A DNA stretch of 64,000 bases, taken from the NCBI GenBank assembly GCA_023421245.1, contig JAEZTV010000030.1, forward strand, positions 1-64,000, written 5' to 3'. The translations under genes were made by a program, and so were the position numbers. Numbering within the stretch: the stretch's first letter is position 1; each line of letters begins with the position of its first letter. This DNA comes from Bacillota bacterium. GTDB lineage: Bacteria > Bacillota > Clostridia > Oscillospirales > Ruminococcaceae. The notes beneath the pieces are model-generated. The model was not told the origin of the DNA. It did not search any database and saw nothing but the letters and a program-made list of their open reading frames with translations. Below, in pieces: positions 35,530-43,121 of the stretch.

Positions 35530-35803
35530 TTATGGTATAATATGTCCACAATCACATTCAAAGCATAGCTTTGAATGAGCTCGGCAAAGCCGAGTATGAG
35601 TATTTTGCATAACAAAATACGAATGCGGCCATGTTACACCATGAACTACAAATGCTGATTTCATCAACATTTGCAAGGACTGCGTCCTCTGCAAAACGAC
35701 ATTAGCCGTTTTGCAGCCTGTTTATGGTATAATATCCGCAAGACGGATATTATACGTCTATTTCTATGCCCCGCCTACGGCGATGGGCGATTATAGCCAA
35801 GCT
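35530..35803 (-). repeat. Hairpin-rich dispersed repeat, family A, copy A1 (modules M2 and M1)
   Basis: In the minus orientation, M1 (35803-35732) is followed by M2 (35731-35530). The delimiter TATACCATAA (plus TTATGGTATA) is at 35530 and 35722, 192 bp apart, exactly as in copy A2. M2 holds successive stems such as CATTCAAAGC/GCTTTGAATG, CTCGGC/GCCGAG, TATTTTGC/GCAAAATA and TGCAAAAC/GTTTTGCA. M1 shares TATAATCGCCCATC and CGTATAATATCCGT with copy A3. More small hairpins follow to about 35870. No coding potential. Confidence 0.8.
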
Positions 35804-35944
35804 TACACTTAGCATAGCGAATCTTTGATTCGCATTTAGAAAACCTACGGTTTTCTCTGTTTCTTTCGGTTTTTCCATTTATACAGGGCAGGGCGGCTTA
35901 CCGCTTTCTAAACAGCAATTATGTTGCAGTGTTTGGGTGATGAT

Positions 35945-36835
35945 ATGCAGATAAACAGACTCTTTCAAATTGTATACCTGCTGCTGGATAGAAAAACTAT
36001 AACGGCAAAAGAGCTTGCTGCACACTTTGAGGTTTCGGTGCGTACAATTTTAAGGGATATCGACACGCTTTCATCCGCAAACATTCCGGTTTATACCACC
36101 CAAGGCAAAGGCGGCGGCATCTCGCTTCTTGATGGCTATGTGCTGAACAAGACCGCGCTGAGCGAAGAGGAGCAATACCAAATTCTAATCGCGCTGCAAA
36201 GCTTGGCCGTCACGGGAAACACCGACGCAAAAGAGGCCCTCGTAAAGTTGGGTGCGCTGTTTCAAAAGGCCGACACCGACTGGCTTGAGGTAGATTTCTC
36301 GCGGTGGGGGCAGAGCACACAGGATAACCGGCGCTTTGATCTGCTCAAGGCCGCAACGGTAAAAAGATACGCCATTCACTTTGACTATGTAAGCTCCAAC
36401 GGGGAGCAAAGCCGCCGAACGGTATACCCCTTAAAGCTGGTTTTCAAATCAAAAGCATGGTATCTGCAGGGATATTGCCTTACAAAACAGAGCTATCGTA
36501 CATTTAAAATGAACCGTATGCTGCATGTGGAATTGACGGATGAGCACTTTCCCGCAGGGCGGTACACCCCGCCGCCTATCGAAGAGACAGACACTTCTTC
36601 GCTTTCTTTTGTTGCGCTGGAGTTTGAATGTTCGGCGCGTGCAGCTTATCGCATATTCGATGAATTTGATGAAGGCTGCATCCGGTGCAACAACGATGGC
36701 TCCTATCATGTTTTTGCCCGACTGCCGGAGGACGGCTGGCTCTACGGCTTTTTGCTTTCTCTGGGACGAGATGTGAAAGTACTTGCTCCCACGCACGTTA
36801 CAGATAATCTCAAGAGACAGCGCGGCATAACATGA
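35945..36835 (+). CDS. YafY-type WYL-domain transcriptional regulator
   Basis: 296 residues: an N-terminal helix-turn-helix (TITAKELAAHFEVSVRTILRDIDTL) and a WYL domain (about 135-220, with KSKAWYLQGYC) that usually binds a small ligand or nucleic acid, plus a C-terminal extension. ATG 35945 follows GGGTGATGAT. Its stop codon lies inside a long palindrome (36821-36860). It may regulate the downstream DUF3788 and acetyltransferase genes. Confidence 0.88.
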   Translation: MQINRLFQIVYLLLDRKTITAKELAAHFEVSVRTILRDIDTLSSANIPVYTTQGKGGGISLLDGYVLNKTALSEEEQYQILIALQSLAVTGNTDAKEALVKLGALFQKADTDWLEVDFSRWGQSTQDNRRFDLLKAATVKRYAIHFDYVSSNGEQSRRTVYPLKLVFKSKAWYLQGYCLTKQSYRTFKMNRMLHVELTDEHFPAGRYTPPPIEETDTSSLSFVALEFECSARAAYRIFDEFDEGCIRCNNDGSYHVFARLPEDGWLYGFLLSLGRDVKVLAPTHVTDNLKRQRGIT

Positions 36836-36860
36836 CACACTGATGTCATGTTATGCCGCG
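36821..36860. promoter_or_regulatory. 17-bp palindrome at the end of the WYL gene
   Basis: A perfect stem CGCGGCATAACATGACA with its complement (36821-36837 and 36844-36860), loop CACTGA. It covers the WYL stop codon and is followed by TATAAT rather than a U tract. It could be a terminator of modest strength or an operator for a dimeric regulator, next to a -10 box for the following gene. Confidence 0.5.
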
Positions 36861-36885
36861 TATAATGAATTCGGGAGTGATAAAG

Positions 36886-37320
36886 ATGGACTGGACGCAG
36901 CTTTATGGGCCGGACAAGCAGCCCGCCGCCGCAGAAATTGAGGGGTATATCAACAATCCCTTATGGGCTGAAATCAATAGATTTTTAGCGAAAAATTACG
37001 AAGTTTTGCCAAGCTATACCTACAGCAGTTGTTCCGCTCAGCCGGGTTGGAATGTAAAGTACCAAAAAGCAGGGCGCTCTCTCTGTACCCTTTACCCGAT
37101 GGACGGATATTTTACCGCGCTTGTCGTAATTGGCGCAAAGGAGCAGGTAGCGGCCGAGCTTATTATGCCGTTGTGCAGCGCGTATACACAAACGCTGTTT
37201 GCCGGCAGCGTGGCCGTTGCAGGCGCCAGATGGCTGATGATGGACATAACAAATAGCTCCATTTTGGAGGACGCAATACGCCTGATTCAGCTGCGCAGAA
37301 AGATTAAAAAGAAGGTATAG
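36886..37320 (+). CDS. DUF3788 family protein
   Basis: 144 residues, cytoplasmic, no membrane segment. The pattern LPSYTYSSCSAQPGWNVKYQKAGRSLCTLYP and the ILEDAIRLIQLRRKIKKK end fit DUF3788, a family of unknown function often found near regulators and acetyltransferases. GGGAG precedes ATG 36886. It abuts the next gene (two bases). Confidence 0.82.
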   Translation: MDWTQLYGPDKQPAAAEIEGYINNPLWAEINRFLAKNYEVLPSYTYSSCSAQPGWNVKYQKAGRSLCTLYPMDGYFTALVVIGAKEQVAAELIMPLCSAYTQTLFAGSVAVAGARWLMMDITNSSILEDAIRLIQLRRKIKKKV

Positions 37321-37322
37321 CA

Positions 37323-38084
37323 ATGGAACGTATCATAACCGTAACCTCTGCGAATATCGACCGCGAGCACATCTGCTGTGCCATCACCGACAAGAAGGGC
37401 GAAACCTGCGTATCCTCCAAAAAGGCATGGATGAAAGAACGGTTTGCGGACGGACTTGTGTTCCGGAGGCTGGACGCGCGGGGCAAGGTGTTGATTGAAT
37501 ATATCCCTGCCGAGAAGGCATGGTGCCCCATCGATGCGCCGGGGTACATGCACATTAACTGCTTTTGGGTTTCGGGACAGTTTAAAGGCAAAGGATACGC
37601 AAACCTGCTGCTGGCGCAATGTATTGAAGATGCTAAGCTTAAGGGATACTGTGGGATTACCGTTGTCGCTTCCGGGAAAAAACGCCCATTCCTCTCCGAT
37701 CCGGATTATTTAACATACAAGGGTTTTTCCCCCGCCGATACCGCTGAGCCCTTTTTTGTGCTCTACTACCTGCCGTTTACGGAAAACGCTCTGCTTCCAA
37801 GATTTAAGGATTGCGCAAAACAAGGCAAAGTCGCAAAGAAGGGCATGGTGCTGTACTATACCAACCAGTGCCCACACACCGACAAATATGTGCCGCTCAT
37901 CGCAAGTCTTGCCAGAGAACGAGGCTCGCAAATCAGCGTCCACAAGCTCGAAACAGCCGAGCAGGCGCAGTCCGCGCCGACACCCTTTACTACCTACAGC
38001 CTTTTTTACGACGGCCGGCTTGTAACGAATGAGATTATGGGACCGGCCAAGTTTGAAAAGTTTTTAGCGCAGCACGGTTTTTAG
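37323..38084 (+). CDS. GNAT acetyltransferase with YoaP domain
   Basis: 253 residues: an N-terminal GNAT fold with the acetyl-CoA loop VSGQFKGKGYANLLL (about residues 85-99) and a C-terminal YoaP-type domain (about 175-253) containing YYTNQCPHTDKYV, which resembles a thioredoxin-like fold with a single Cys. The function is unknown; homologues are sometimes linked to small-molecule acetylation. It is co-transcribed with the DUF3788 gene and followed by a terminator. Confidence 0.85.
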   Translation: MERIITVTSANIDREHICCAITDKKGETCVSSKKAWMKERFADGLVFRRLDARGKVLIEYIPAEKAWCPIDAPGYMHINCFWVSGQFKGKGYANLLLAQCIEDAKLKGYCGITVVASGKKRPFLSDPDYLTYKGFSPADTAEPFFVLYYLPFTENALLPRFKDCAKQGKVAKKGMVLYYTNQCPHTDKYVPLIASLARERGSQISVHKLETAEQAQSAPTPFTTYSLFYDGRLVTNEIMGPAKFEKFLAQHGF

Positions 38085-38180
38085 CTGTTGGTATCATCAA
38101 ATCGGCTTGTGAATCCGTTTGGATTTTCAGGCCGCAGACAGAGCAGTTCGCCACACCGAAAGGCGGGCTACTGCGTATCC

Positions 38181-38221
38181 AAACAGGGGTACAGCGACAT
38201 GAAAACGCTGCACCCCTGTTT
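38181..38221 (+). terminator. Terminator after the YoaP-type gene
   Basis: AAACAGGGGTACAGCG (38181-38196) pairs with CGCTGCACCCCTGTTT (38206-38221) with one A-C mismatch, followed by TGTTGT. AT-rich ends allow both directions. Confidence 0.75.
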
Positions 38222-38271
38222 TGTTGTATCCACAGATTCTTCGGCAATCTTTTAATATGGCAGCCTCCGCA

Positions 38272-38460
38272 TTACTGCACGTCTGACAATTCTTTTGCTA
38301 TGAGTGTCACTGCGATGCGCAGCGCCTTGATTCTGCGTATGAGCAGTGTGTGCTGGGCGGTGCCCTGTTTCAGTTTAGGCAGCACCTTTTCACACTTGCT
38401 AATGGTTGAGGCGATAGCCCGAAGAGCCTCCTCCAATTCATCCTTCGTAAAATCCTCCAC
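38272..38460 (-). CDS. Small helical protein of unknown function
   Basis: 62 residues, predicted to be almost entirely helical with heptad-like spacing (DELEEALRAIASTISKCEKVLPKL, RRIKALRIAVTLIAKEL). GTG 38460 is eight bases after AAGGAG, better than the ATG seven codons upstream, which overlaps that site. I recognise no family. A small coiled-coil adaptor is possible. Confidence 0.65.
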   Translation of the reverse strand: MEDFTKDELEEALRAIASTISKCEKVLPKLKQGTAQHTLLIRRIKALRIAVTLIAKELSDVQ

Positions 38461-38514
38461 AAACGCACTCCTTTGCATCACTTGAGCACCATCTTCAAAG
38501 CATGATCTTCGGCG

Positions 38515-38901
38515 TCAAAGGCAAACCTCAAAGATTGAACCTGCGCGTGTGAAATCCTGCTTTTCGTAATACCCGTCCACATCACTCATAACGTACACCG
38601 TATCATCCGAAAAATCAGTGCACACCCGCGCCATGAGCTGCCGCCCGATTTGTTTTCCCCGATACGCTTTGTCTACCAACAGATCATAAACATAAATGCC
38701 GTACCCATCGTCATCGCGGCAACGGCAATAACCGCAGAGGCTATTGTTTTCAACTGCCACATATGTAATGGAGTGTTTCAGTGCTGTTATGTATTTTGAG
38801 TGGTTTTCTTCTCCCCAATAATCCTCCCACTCAGCGCCTTCGTTTTTCATAAGGGCAAACAGAGCGGTCTCATCCTCTGTGGTATATCGTCTTATTATCA
38901 T
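38515..38901 (-). CDS. GNAT family N-acetyltransferase
   Basis: 128 residues with the acetyl-CoA binding motif DKAYRGKQIGRQLMARV (about residues 75-91). AAGGAG precedes the ATG. A short stand-alone acetyltransferase with unknown acceptor. It follows the GyrI-like gene by 24 bp and may be co-transcribed with it. Confidence 0.85.
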   Translation of the reverse strand: MIIRRYTTEDETALFALMKNEGAEWEDYWGEENHSKYITALKHSITYVAVENNSLCGYCRCRDDDGYGIYVYDLLVDKAYRGKQIGRQLMARVCTDFSDDTVYVMSDVDGYYEKQDFTRAGSIFEVCL

Positions 38902-38925
38902 TCTATGCTCCTTTTCCCGCAGGGC

Positions 38926-39558
38926 TTAAAGCGCCCGCACCGGATGGCGGATTACGGTTTTGAGCTTTGCTGCCTGCGTCCTGCGGGGATCACTCAAATA
39001 GATTTCGTGATGGTGGCGTTTATCCGTGATATCAATGGCATACCCGTTTTCTTTTACGTATTGCTCCATAGCAAGGACGGTTTCCGGTTCCGCATTATAT
39101 GAGCCAAGATGCATACACTGCACACACAATCCTTCGTCGTAGGTGAAAAACTGCACCGGCGAAAAGTCGGTCTTCTTCTTTCTTGTCGCCTCTTTTATCG
39201 CCCACGCAAAGTCGGACTCTTTCACGAAATCGGGCAGACGAATCATAGAAATCCAGCAGAAGTTATCCTTATTGGAATAATCGACGCCGCAAATTCCCTC
39301 CTGCCACCAGAGCCCTTCGAGCGGCGGCACCGCATATTCAAAAAATCCTTCAATTTGACGCTCGCCTTTATAGCTCATTTTAATCGTATATGCCATACCG
39401 TAGAGCAGCTCTAAAGCTGCCTTGTATTCCCCGTCCTGATCATTCGGGTTGCCTTTACCCCGAACCGCCAGAAAATTCATCGGCGGAACTTCAACAATGC
39501 CGGGTTTGTTCGGGGGCAAATAAAATTCCTTGTACTCTTTTCTGTAGTCAAATGCCAT
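38926..39558 (-). CDS. GyrI-like small-molecule-binding domain protein
   Basis: 210 residues with no DNA-binding domain. The fold is indicated by PPMNFLAVRGKGNPNDQDGEYKAALELLYG at the N terminus and a repeat of the SHS2-like unit. Stand-alone GyrI-like proteins bind hydrophobic or cationic small molecules and some hydrolyse them. ATG 39558 follows AAGGATGG. The ligand is unknown. Confidence 0.85.
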   Translation of the reverse strand: MAFDYRKEYKEFYLPPNKPGIVEVPPMNFLAVRGKGNPNDQDGEYKAALELLYGMAYTIKMSYKGERQIEGFFEYAVPPLEGLWWQEGICGVDYSNKDNFCWISMIRLPDFVKESDFAWAIKEATRKKKTDFSPVQFFTYDEGLCVQCMHLGSYNAEPETVLAMEQYVKENGYAIDITDKRHHHEIYLSDPRRTQAAKLKTVIRHPVRAL

Positions 39559-39602
39559 AACAACCACCATCCTTGTTTGATTAGATCAACAGAATTCATG
39601 CT

Positions 39603-40439
39603 TTACTTATTTTCAAGGTTTGCAAGAATCTCTCCATATCGCATTGTTGCAAGCTCGCTGGGGTGACCTTTATTGCAGAATGAGAGGTTTGCCAGTTTAG
39701 GAACAACCCGTTGTACTACAACTTGCCCTTTCACCAGGCTTGCCTGTAATGCTTCCAGCGCTTCGTTGAATCTTCTATCATCTTTGGCGCGGTTGTAAAA
39801 TGACAGCACATAAACATACTGGAACAGATTGTAATTGTTAAAGGGGTATTCCACCTGCATAAAAAGTGTTCCGATACCATAATGACATGGGCCAATGGGC
39901 TTTTTTATCACCCAATGCTCCAATAAAAAATCGACTGCTCTATCAAGCGCCGGTTCATTGTTTCGATACTCCGTGTACCGAAAGGCATTCAACGCAGTGA
40001 GCGTCGGCCAGGGATTGGAATATTCCGTCTCAGGCCCGCGCCCAAAAGAAAACTTGTTGCACCGCCAGCCGCCGTCATGGTATTGAATATCGAGCAGATG
40101 CCGAAGCGTTTTTTGAATTCTTTCATCTTGGGCATATCCCATACAACACAGCAAATAAGCAGCCGAAACAGTATGGCACGGCAAAATTGCTCCGTTCGGA
40201 TACAGCTTAAAACGCCCATCCTCACGCCACGTGCTAAAAAACAGATCCGCCACTTCTGTAAGGATTGGATCCGTCGGTTTTATTCCAAGCTCAAGCAGCA
40301 TAAGAGCACTGTTATAGGCCGAAAACGGCGACCCTTTCAGCAAACGGTTGTCCGGGGTTGTCCAAAAATCCGCTCCCAGATCATGCCTGTGTGATACTAT
40401 CTCATCAATATCCGCTCGGTATTTTTCACTCACTTCCAC
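39603..40439 (-). CDS. Prenyltransferase/squalene-cyclase-like toroid protein
   Basis: 278 residues with repeated alpha-hairpin motifs of the alpha/alpha toroid type, such as HLLDIQYHDGGWRCNKFSF (QxxDGGW repeat) and AVDFLLEHWVIKKP. Proteins of this look in Clostridia are annotated as prenyltransferase-like but lack the full cyclase motif (DxDD is not seen), so catalysis is uncertain. GTG 40439 is chosen because GAGG is eight bases before; a GTG nine bases upstream also fits. Confidence 0.75.
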   Translation of the reverse strand: MEVSEKYRADIDEIVSHRHDLGADFWTTPDNRLLKGSPFSAYNSALMLLELGIKPTDPILTEVADLFFSTWREDGRFKLYPNGAILPCHTVSAAYLLCCMGYAQDERIQKTLRHLLDIQYHDGGWRCNKFSFGRGPETEYSNPWPTLTALNAFRYTEYRNNEPALDRAVDFLLEHWVIKKPIGPCHYGIGTLFMQVEYPFNNYNLFQYVYVLSFYNRAKDDRRFNEALEALQASLVKGQVVVQRVVPKLANLSFCNKGHPSELATMRYGEILANLENK

Positions 40440-40485
40440 TGCGCTCACCTCAAATCCACATCATCTTTACGCATTTTGCGTAGTT

Positions 40486-40929
40486 TTATTCGCTTTGTAT
40501 TACCTGCATCAGACTGCGGATATCATGTTCTATTAAGCTGTGCATCGTATCATTAAAGTGAATGTAATTGATGGAAAGCGCCTTTTCCTTTATTTTGTGG
40601 CGCAGCGTCCGTTTATACCGAGCAACATCTTCAAGCGCCTTTATCTTCTGGCGCATCGCAGTAGGCTTTTGATCATCAACCGCATGCAAAACAGCATCGA
40701 TTGCTTTGTCAATCTTGTTCTCGGTATCCCATTTTGCCTGTTTGCATAGAAGGCGAAAGCCACGCACCCGAAAGACGTATTTGTCACTGTCCAGCATGTC
40801 AAGAAAATCATTAAAATAAGAATAGAGCGCGTCTTCTGTCTCTGAAAGCGCCTCAAGCTCCAGCAGGCTTTTATAGGCAAGCGCAGAATCCTTGTTAGAC
40901 AGCTGCGCTAATTTCAGGCTTAAGTCCAT
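40486..40929 (-). CDS. Helical conserved protein of unknown function
   Basis: 147 residues, all-helical, resembling a short HEAT/ARM array (KSLLELEALSETEDALYSYFNDFLDML, FRVRGFRLLCKQAKWD). No catalytic motif. AAGGAGG precedes the ATG. It is on the same strand as, and 46 bp before, the toroid gene, so they may work together. Confidence 0.7.
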   Translation of the reverse strand: MDLSLKLAQLSNKDSALAYKSLLELEALSETEDALYSYFNDFLDMLDSDKYVFRVRGFRLLCKQAKWDTENKIDKAIDAVLHAVDDQKPTAMRQKIKALEDVARYKRTLRHKIKEKALSINYIHFNDTMHSLIEHDIRSLMQVIQSE

Positions 40930-41109
40930 GGCATGTCCTCCTTAACAATTGAATGAAGAAAACAAAACCTTGGTAATATTATACTGTGTTTTTAAGTCTT
41001 TGTAAATAAAAAGCAGTGCCAAGGCTTTTGCTTCTTGCATCTGCGTGCATCATAGTAAAAACGAATCAAGGCGGTATGCCCTGATTCGTTTTGCTTTGGC
41101 GTTTATCGG

Positions 41110-41730
41110 TCAGTCAAAAAGCTGCCCGGGCAGCTTTTCCTTTACCTTTGGCGGAAACTGCTTGTCATATGCGTCGAGCAGGCTTTGGTCGACCTCAAAG
41201 CAGGGGTCAAACTCAAACACTCCCGAAACTGTGTTCAGCACGTCCGGCTTAAGCTGCTTAACCATAAAATAATCCGCGGTATCGTGGATTGCAACACCCT
41301 TTAAGTGAATTGCATAATCAAATGCCCTTTCAAAGCCAAAACGGGTGTAATACGCAGGGTTACCCGTAATAAAAATAGCGGTGTATCCCATCTGTCCGGC
41401 AAGCTGTATGGTGTGCTTAATGAGCGCGGAGCCAATCCCCCGCTTCTGAAAACCAGGATGCACCGAAATGGGGCCAAACGTTATAAATTCATGCTCCTTA
41501 TCACTTGCGTCGGTGAGCTTTGATCTGCTGTATATGATGCTGCCCACAATTGCTGCGTCAACCTCGGCCACAATGTCAAGCTCTTGAATAAAGCAAGGCA
41601 GGCTGCGTATCTGGTGTACGAGCAAATGCTCGTCGCAACCCGGCTTATATACATTCCAGAATGCCTCTCGCGTAAGATTTTCTACCGCGAAATAATCCTT
41701 TTCGGTTTCGTTTCGCAAGACCATATTCAT
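41110..41730 (-). CDS. GNAT family N-acetyltransferase
   Basis: 206 residues. Acetyl-CoA loop HPGFQKRGIGSALIKHTIQLA (about residues 93-113) and a following GYTAIFITGNPAYYTRFGF block place it in the YhbS/predicted N-acetyltransferase group. AAGGAG precedes the ATG. Substrate unknown. The candidate small RNA at 41793-41965 lies just upstream on the same strand. Confidence 0.88.
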   Translation of the reverse strand: MNMVLRNETEKDYFAVENLTREAFWNVYKPGCDEHLLVHQIRSLPCFIQELDIVAEVDAAIVGSIIYSRSKLTDASDKEHEFITFGPISVHPGFQKRGIGSALIKHTIQLAGQMGYTAIFITGNPAYYTRFGFERAFDYAIHLKGVAIHDTADYFMVKQLKPDVLNTVSGVFEFDPCFEVDQSLLDAYDKQFPPKVKEKLPGQLFD

Positions 41731-41792
41731 GGTTAAATTTCTCCTTTAATAATATAACTATTTTTGGTAACTGATTAAGAATCCGAAACCGT

Positions 41793-41820
41793 AAAAAAGC
41801 AGGGTAAAACAATACCCTGC
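41793..41820 (-). terminator. Terminator of the candidate small RNA
   Basis: GCAGGGTA (41799-41806) pairs with TACCCTGC (41813-41820); on the minus strand TTTTTT follows (41798-41793). Confidence 0.85.
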
Positions 41821-41965
41821 CCCGAAAACATGTTCAAAGGTTTTTAGGTATCATTCTGCAAAAACGCACACAAACCTAAGCTTCCAACTATGTAACGATG
41901 GGAAGCGATGTTCCTTTACGGTTTAGGTGTTCTTTACAGAACTATTGCCAAATAAAAACCTCCTC
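41793..41965 (-). ncRNA. Candidate structured small RNA
   Basis: A non-coding unit of about 173 nt with its own promoter and terminator. The 5' segment GGAGGTTTTTA pairs with TAAAAACCTTT near the 3' end to close the molecule. Inside are GTTCT-gtaa-AGAAC, an ACCTAA/TTAGGT helix and a nested GTAA-GGAA/TTCC-TTAC hairpin. A terminator follows. The overall plan (long closing stem, internal bulges, about 170-190 nt) is reminiscent of 6S RNA, but I cannot confirm that family. An untranslated leader of the acetyltransferase gene is excluded by the terminator in between. Confidence 0.5.
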
Positions 41966-41971
41966 GTTAAG

Positions 41972-42000
41972 CGTATAATTTATTTTACCACAAAAATCAA
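41972..42000 (-). promoter_or_regulatory. Promoter of the candidate small RNA
   Basis: Minus strand: -35 TTGATT (42000-41995), 17-bp spacer, -10 TATACG (41977-41972). Transcription would begin near 41965. Each box has four of six consensus bases. Confidence 0.5.
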
Positions 42001-42024
42001 ATTCGTCAATACCTGGTTGTACGC

Positions 42025-42618
42025 CTACTGCACAGGCTGTAAGCTGTCAAATACCTTTTGCATACCGTCGTACAGCTCGCGGTAAGCATTAAGGCTTTGC
42101 CCTTGCATACCGCTTTCATCCCATGCGGGGGTACTTGCGTAGCACACGTACTCGCCCCATTCCGCAAGTAGGGTGTTGCTCTCAAACCCTGTTATGGCCG
42201 AGAGGTCCGCACCCTCTGCGATCTGCTGCTTTTGGTAGAGGGTAACAACAAATACAACGCGCAGCGAATCGTATACGTCCGTTAACTGCTCATTGTACAC
42301 CTGCTCGTCCATCTCCTCCCCCATAAGCTCCAGCTCCTGAATCAGCTCCAATGACTCGTAGGGCATAAAGTCAGCGTATAGCTTATGTATATAGGGCGTG
42401 CCGTCCTGCTCCTGACCGTTCTCGGTTTCGGAGGCGGCGAACACGCCGCGCGAGGCATACTGCGAGTATGACGCGGGAAACTCAAGTGAATAGAGCTGCG
42501 CAAAGGTGCGCCTGATACCCTCGTTATCCGGCGCTGCCACTTCGTCCGGCCTGCAGCCCAGAAGAAGCATAAAAACAAAAGCTGTAACCAAAGCACAGAG
42601 TATGGCAATCCGACGCAT
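42025..42618 (-). CDS. Lipoprotein of unknown function
   Basis: 197 residues, with a lipoprotein signal peptide ending LLLGC (Cys near residue 22). The mature part is acidic and mostly helical, without recognised domains; it holds AQLYSLEFPASYSQYASRG and a C-terminal LYDGMQKVFDSLQPVQ. AGGAGGG precedes ATG 42618. It is exported and anchored to the membrane. Role unknown. Confidence 0.8.
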   Translation of the reverse strand: MRRIAILCALVTAFVFMLLLGCRPDEVAAPDNEGIRRTFAQLYSLEFPASYSQYASRGVFAASETENGQEQDGTPYIHKLYADFMPYESLELIQELELMGEEMDEQVYNEQLTDVYDSLRVVFVVTLYQKQQIAEGADLSAITGFESNTLLAEWGEYVCYASTPAWDESGMQGQSLNAYRELYDGMQKVFDSLQPVQ

Positions 42619-42808
42619 GGTGTCACCCTCCTTATTGATGGCAGGTTTGTATGAACTGCGGGTGCGATGTAAATCCAAGATTCACTGTGCCAACTCAAAG
42701 ATTGACTATGCTCTTCAGTTATTATACCTTGTATGTCCCGAATGCGTCAACGCAGAAAATATCGAAAACGTTGTAGAATCCACAATCCATGCTGAAATTA
42801 CAGGACAA

Positions 42809-43014
42809 TTATGGTATAATATGTCCACAATCACATTCAAAGCAAAGCTTTGAATGAACTCGGCAAAGCCGAGTATGAGTGTTTTGCATAGCAAAATACG
42901 AATGTGGCCTTGTTACACCATAAACTGCAAATGCTGATGAAATCAGCATTTGCAAGGACTATGTCCTAAGCAAAACGACATTAGTCGTTTTGCAGTCTGT
43001 TTATGGTATAATAT
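42809..43014 (-). repeat. Hairpin-rich dispersed repeat, family A, copy A2 (module M2)
   Basis: A near-identical copy of A1 module M2, with the delimiter at 42809 and 43001 (192 bp apart, as in A1). Stems such as CATTCAAAGC/GCTTTGAATG, CTCGGC/GCCGAG, GCAAATGCTGA/TCAGCATTTGC and GCAAAACGAC/GTCGTTTTGC are kept; the loops and a few stem pairs differ from A1. Module M1 is absent. It fills the divergent gap between the lipoprotein and amidase genes and could supply a TATAAT box for the amidase gene. Confidence 0.85.
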
Positions 43015-43121
43015 CAGTAAAACATGTAGAAATATATGGATTACTGCTGATTTTATTGCAGTACTTTTCAAGATACCGGCCACATTATAAGCAGAGTATT
43101 TGCATGAAACAAGGAGGACGC

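Noticed and set aside
35530..35735. Family A repeat as an insertion sequence
   Set aside because: There is no coding capacity, and the ends are direct rather than inverted repeats; a non-autonomous element remains possible and is reported as a finding.
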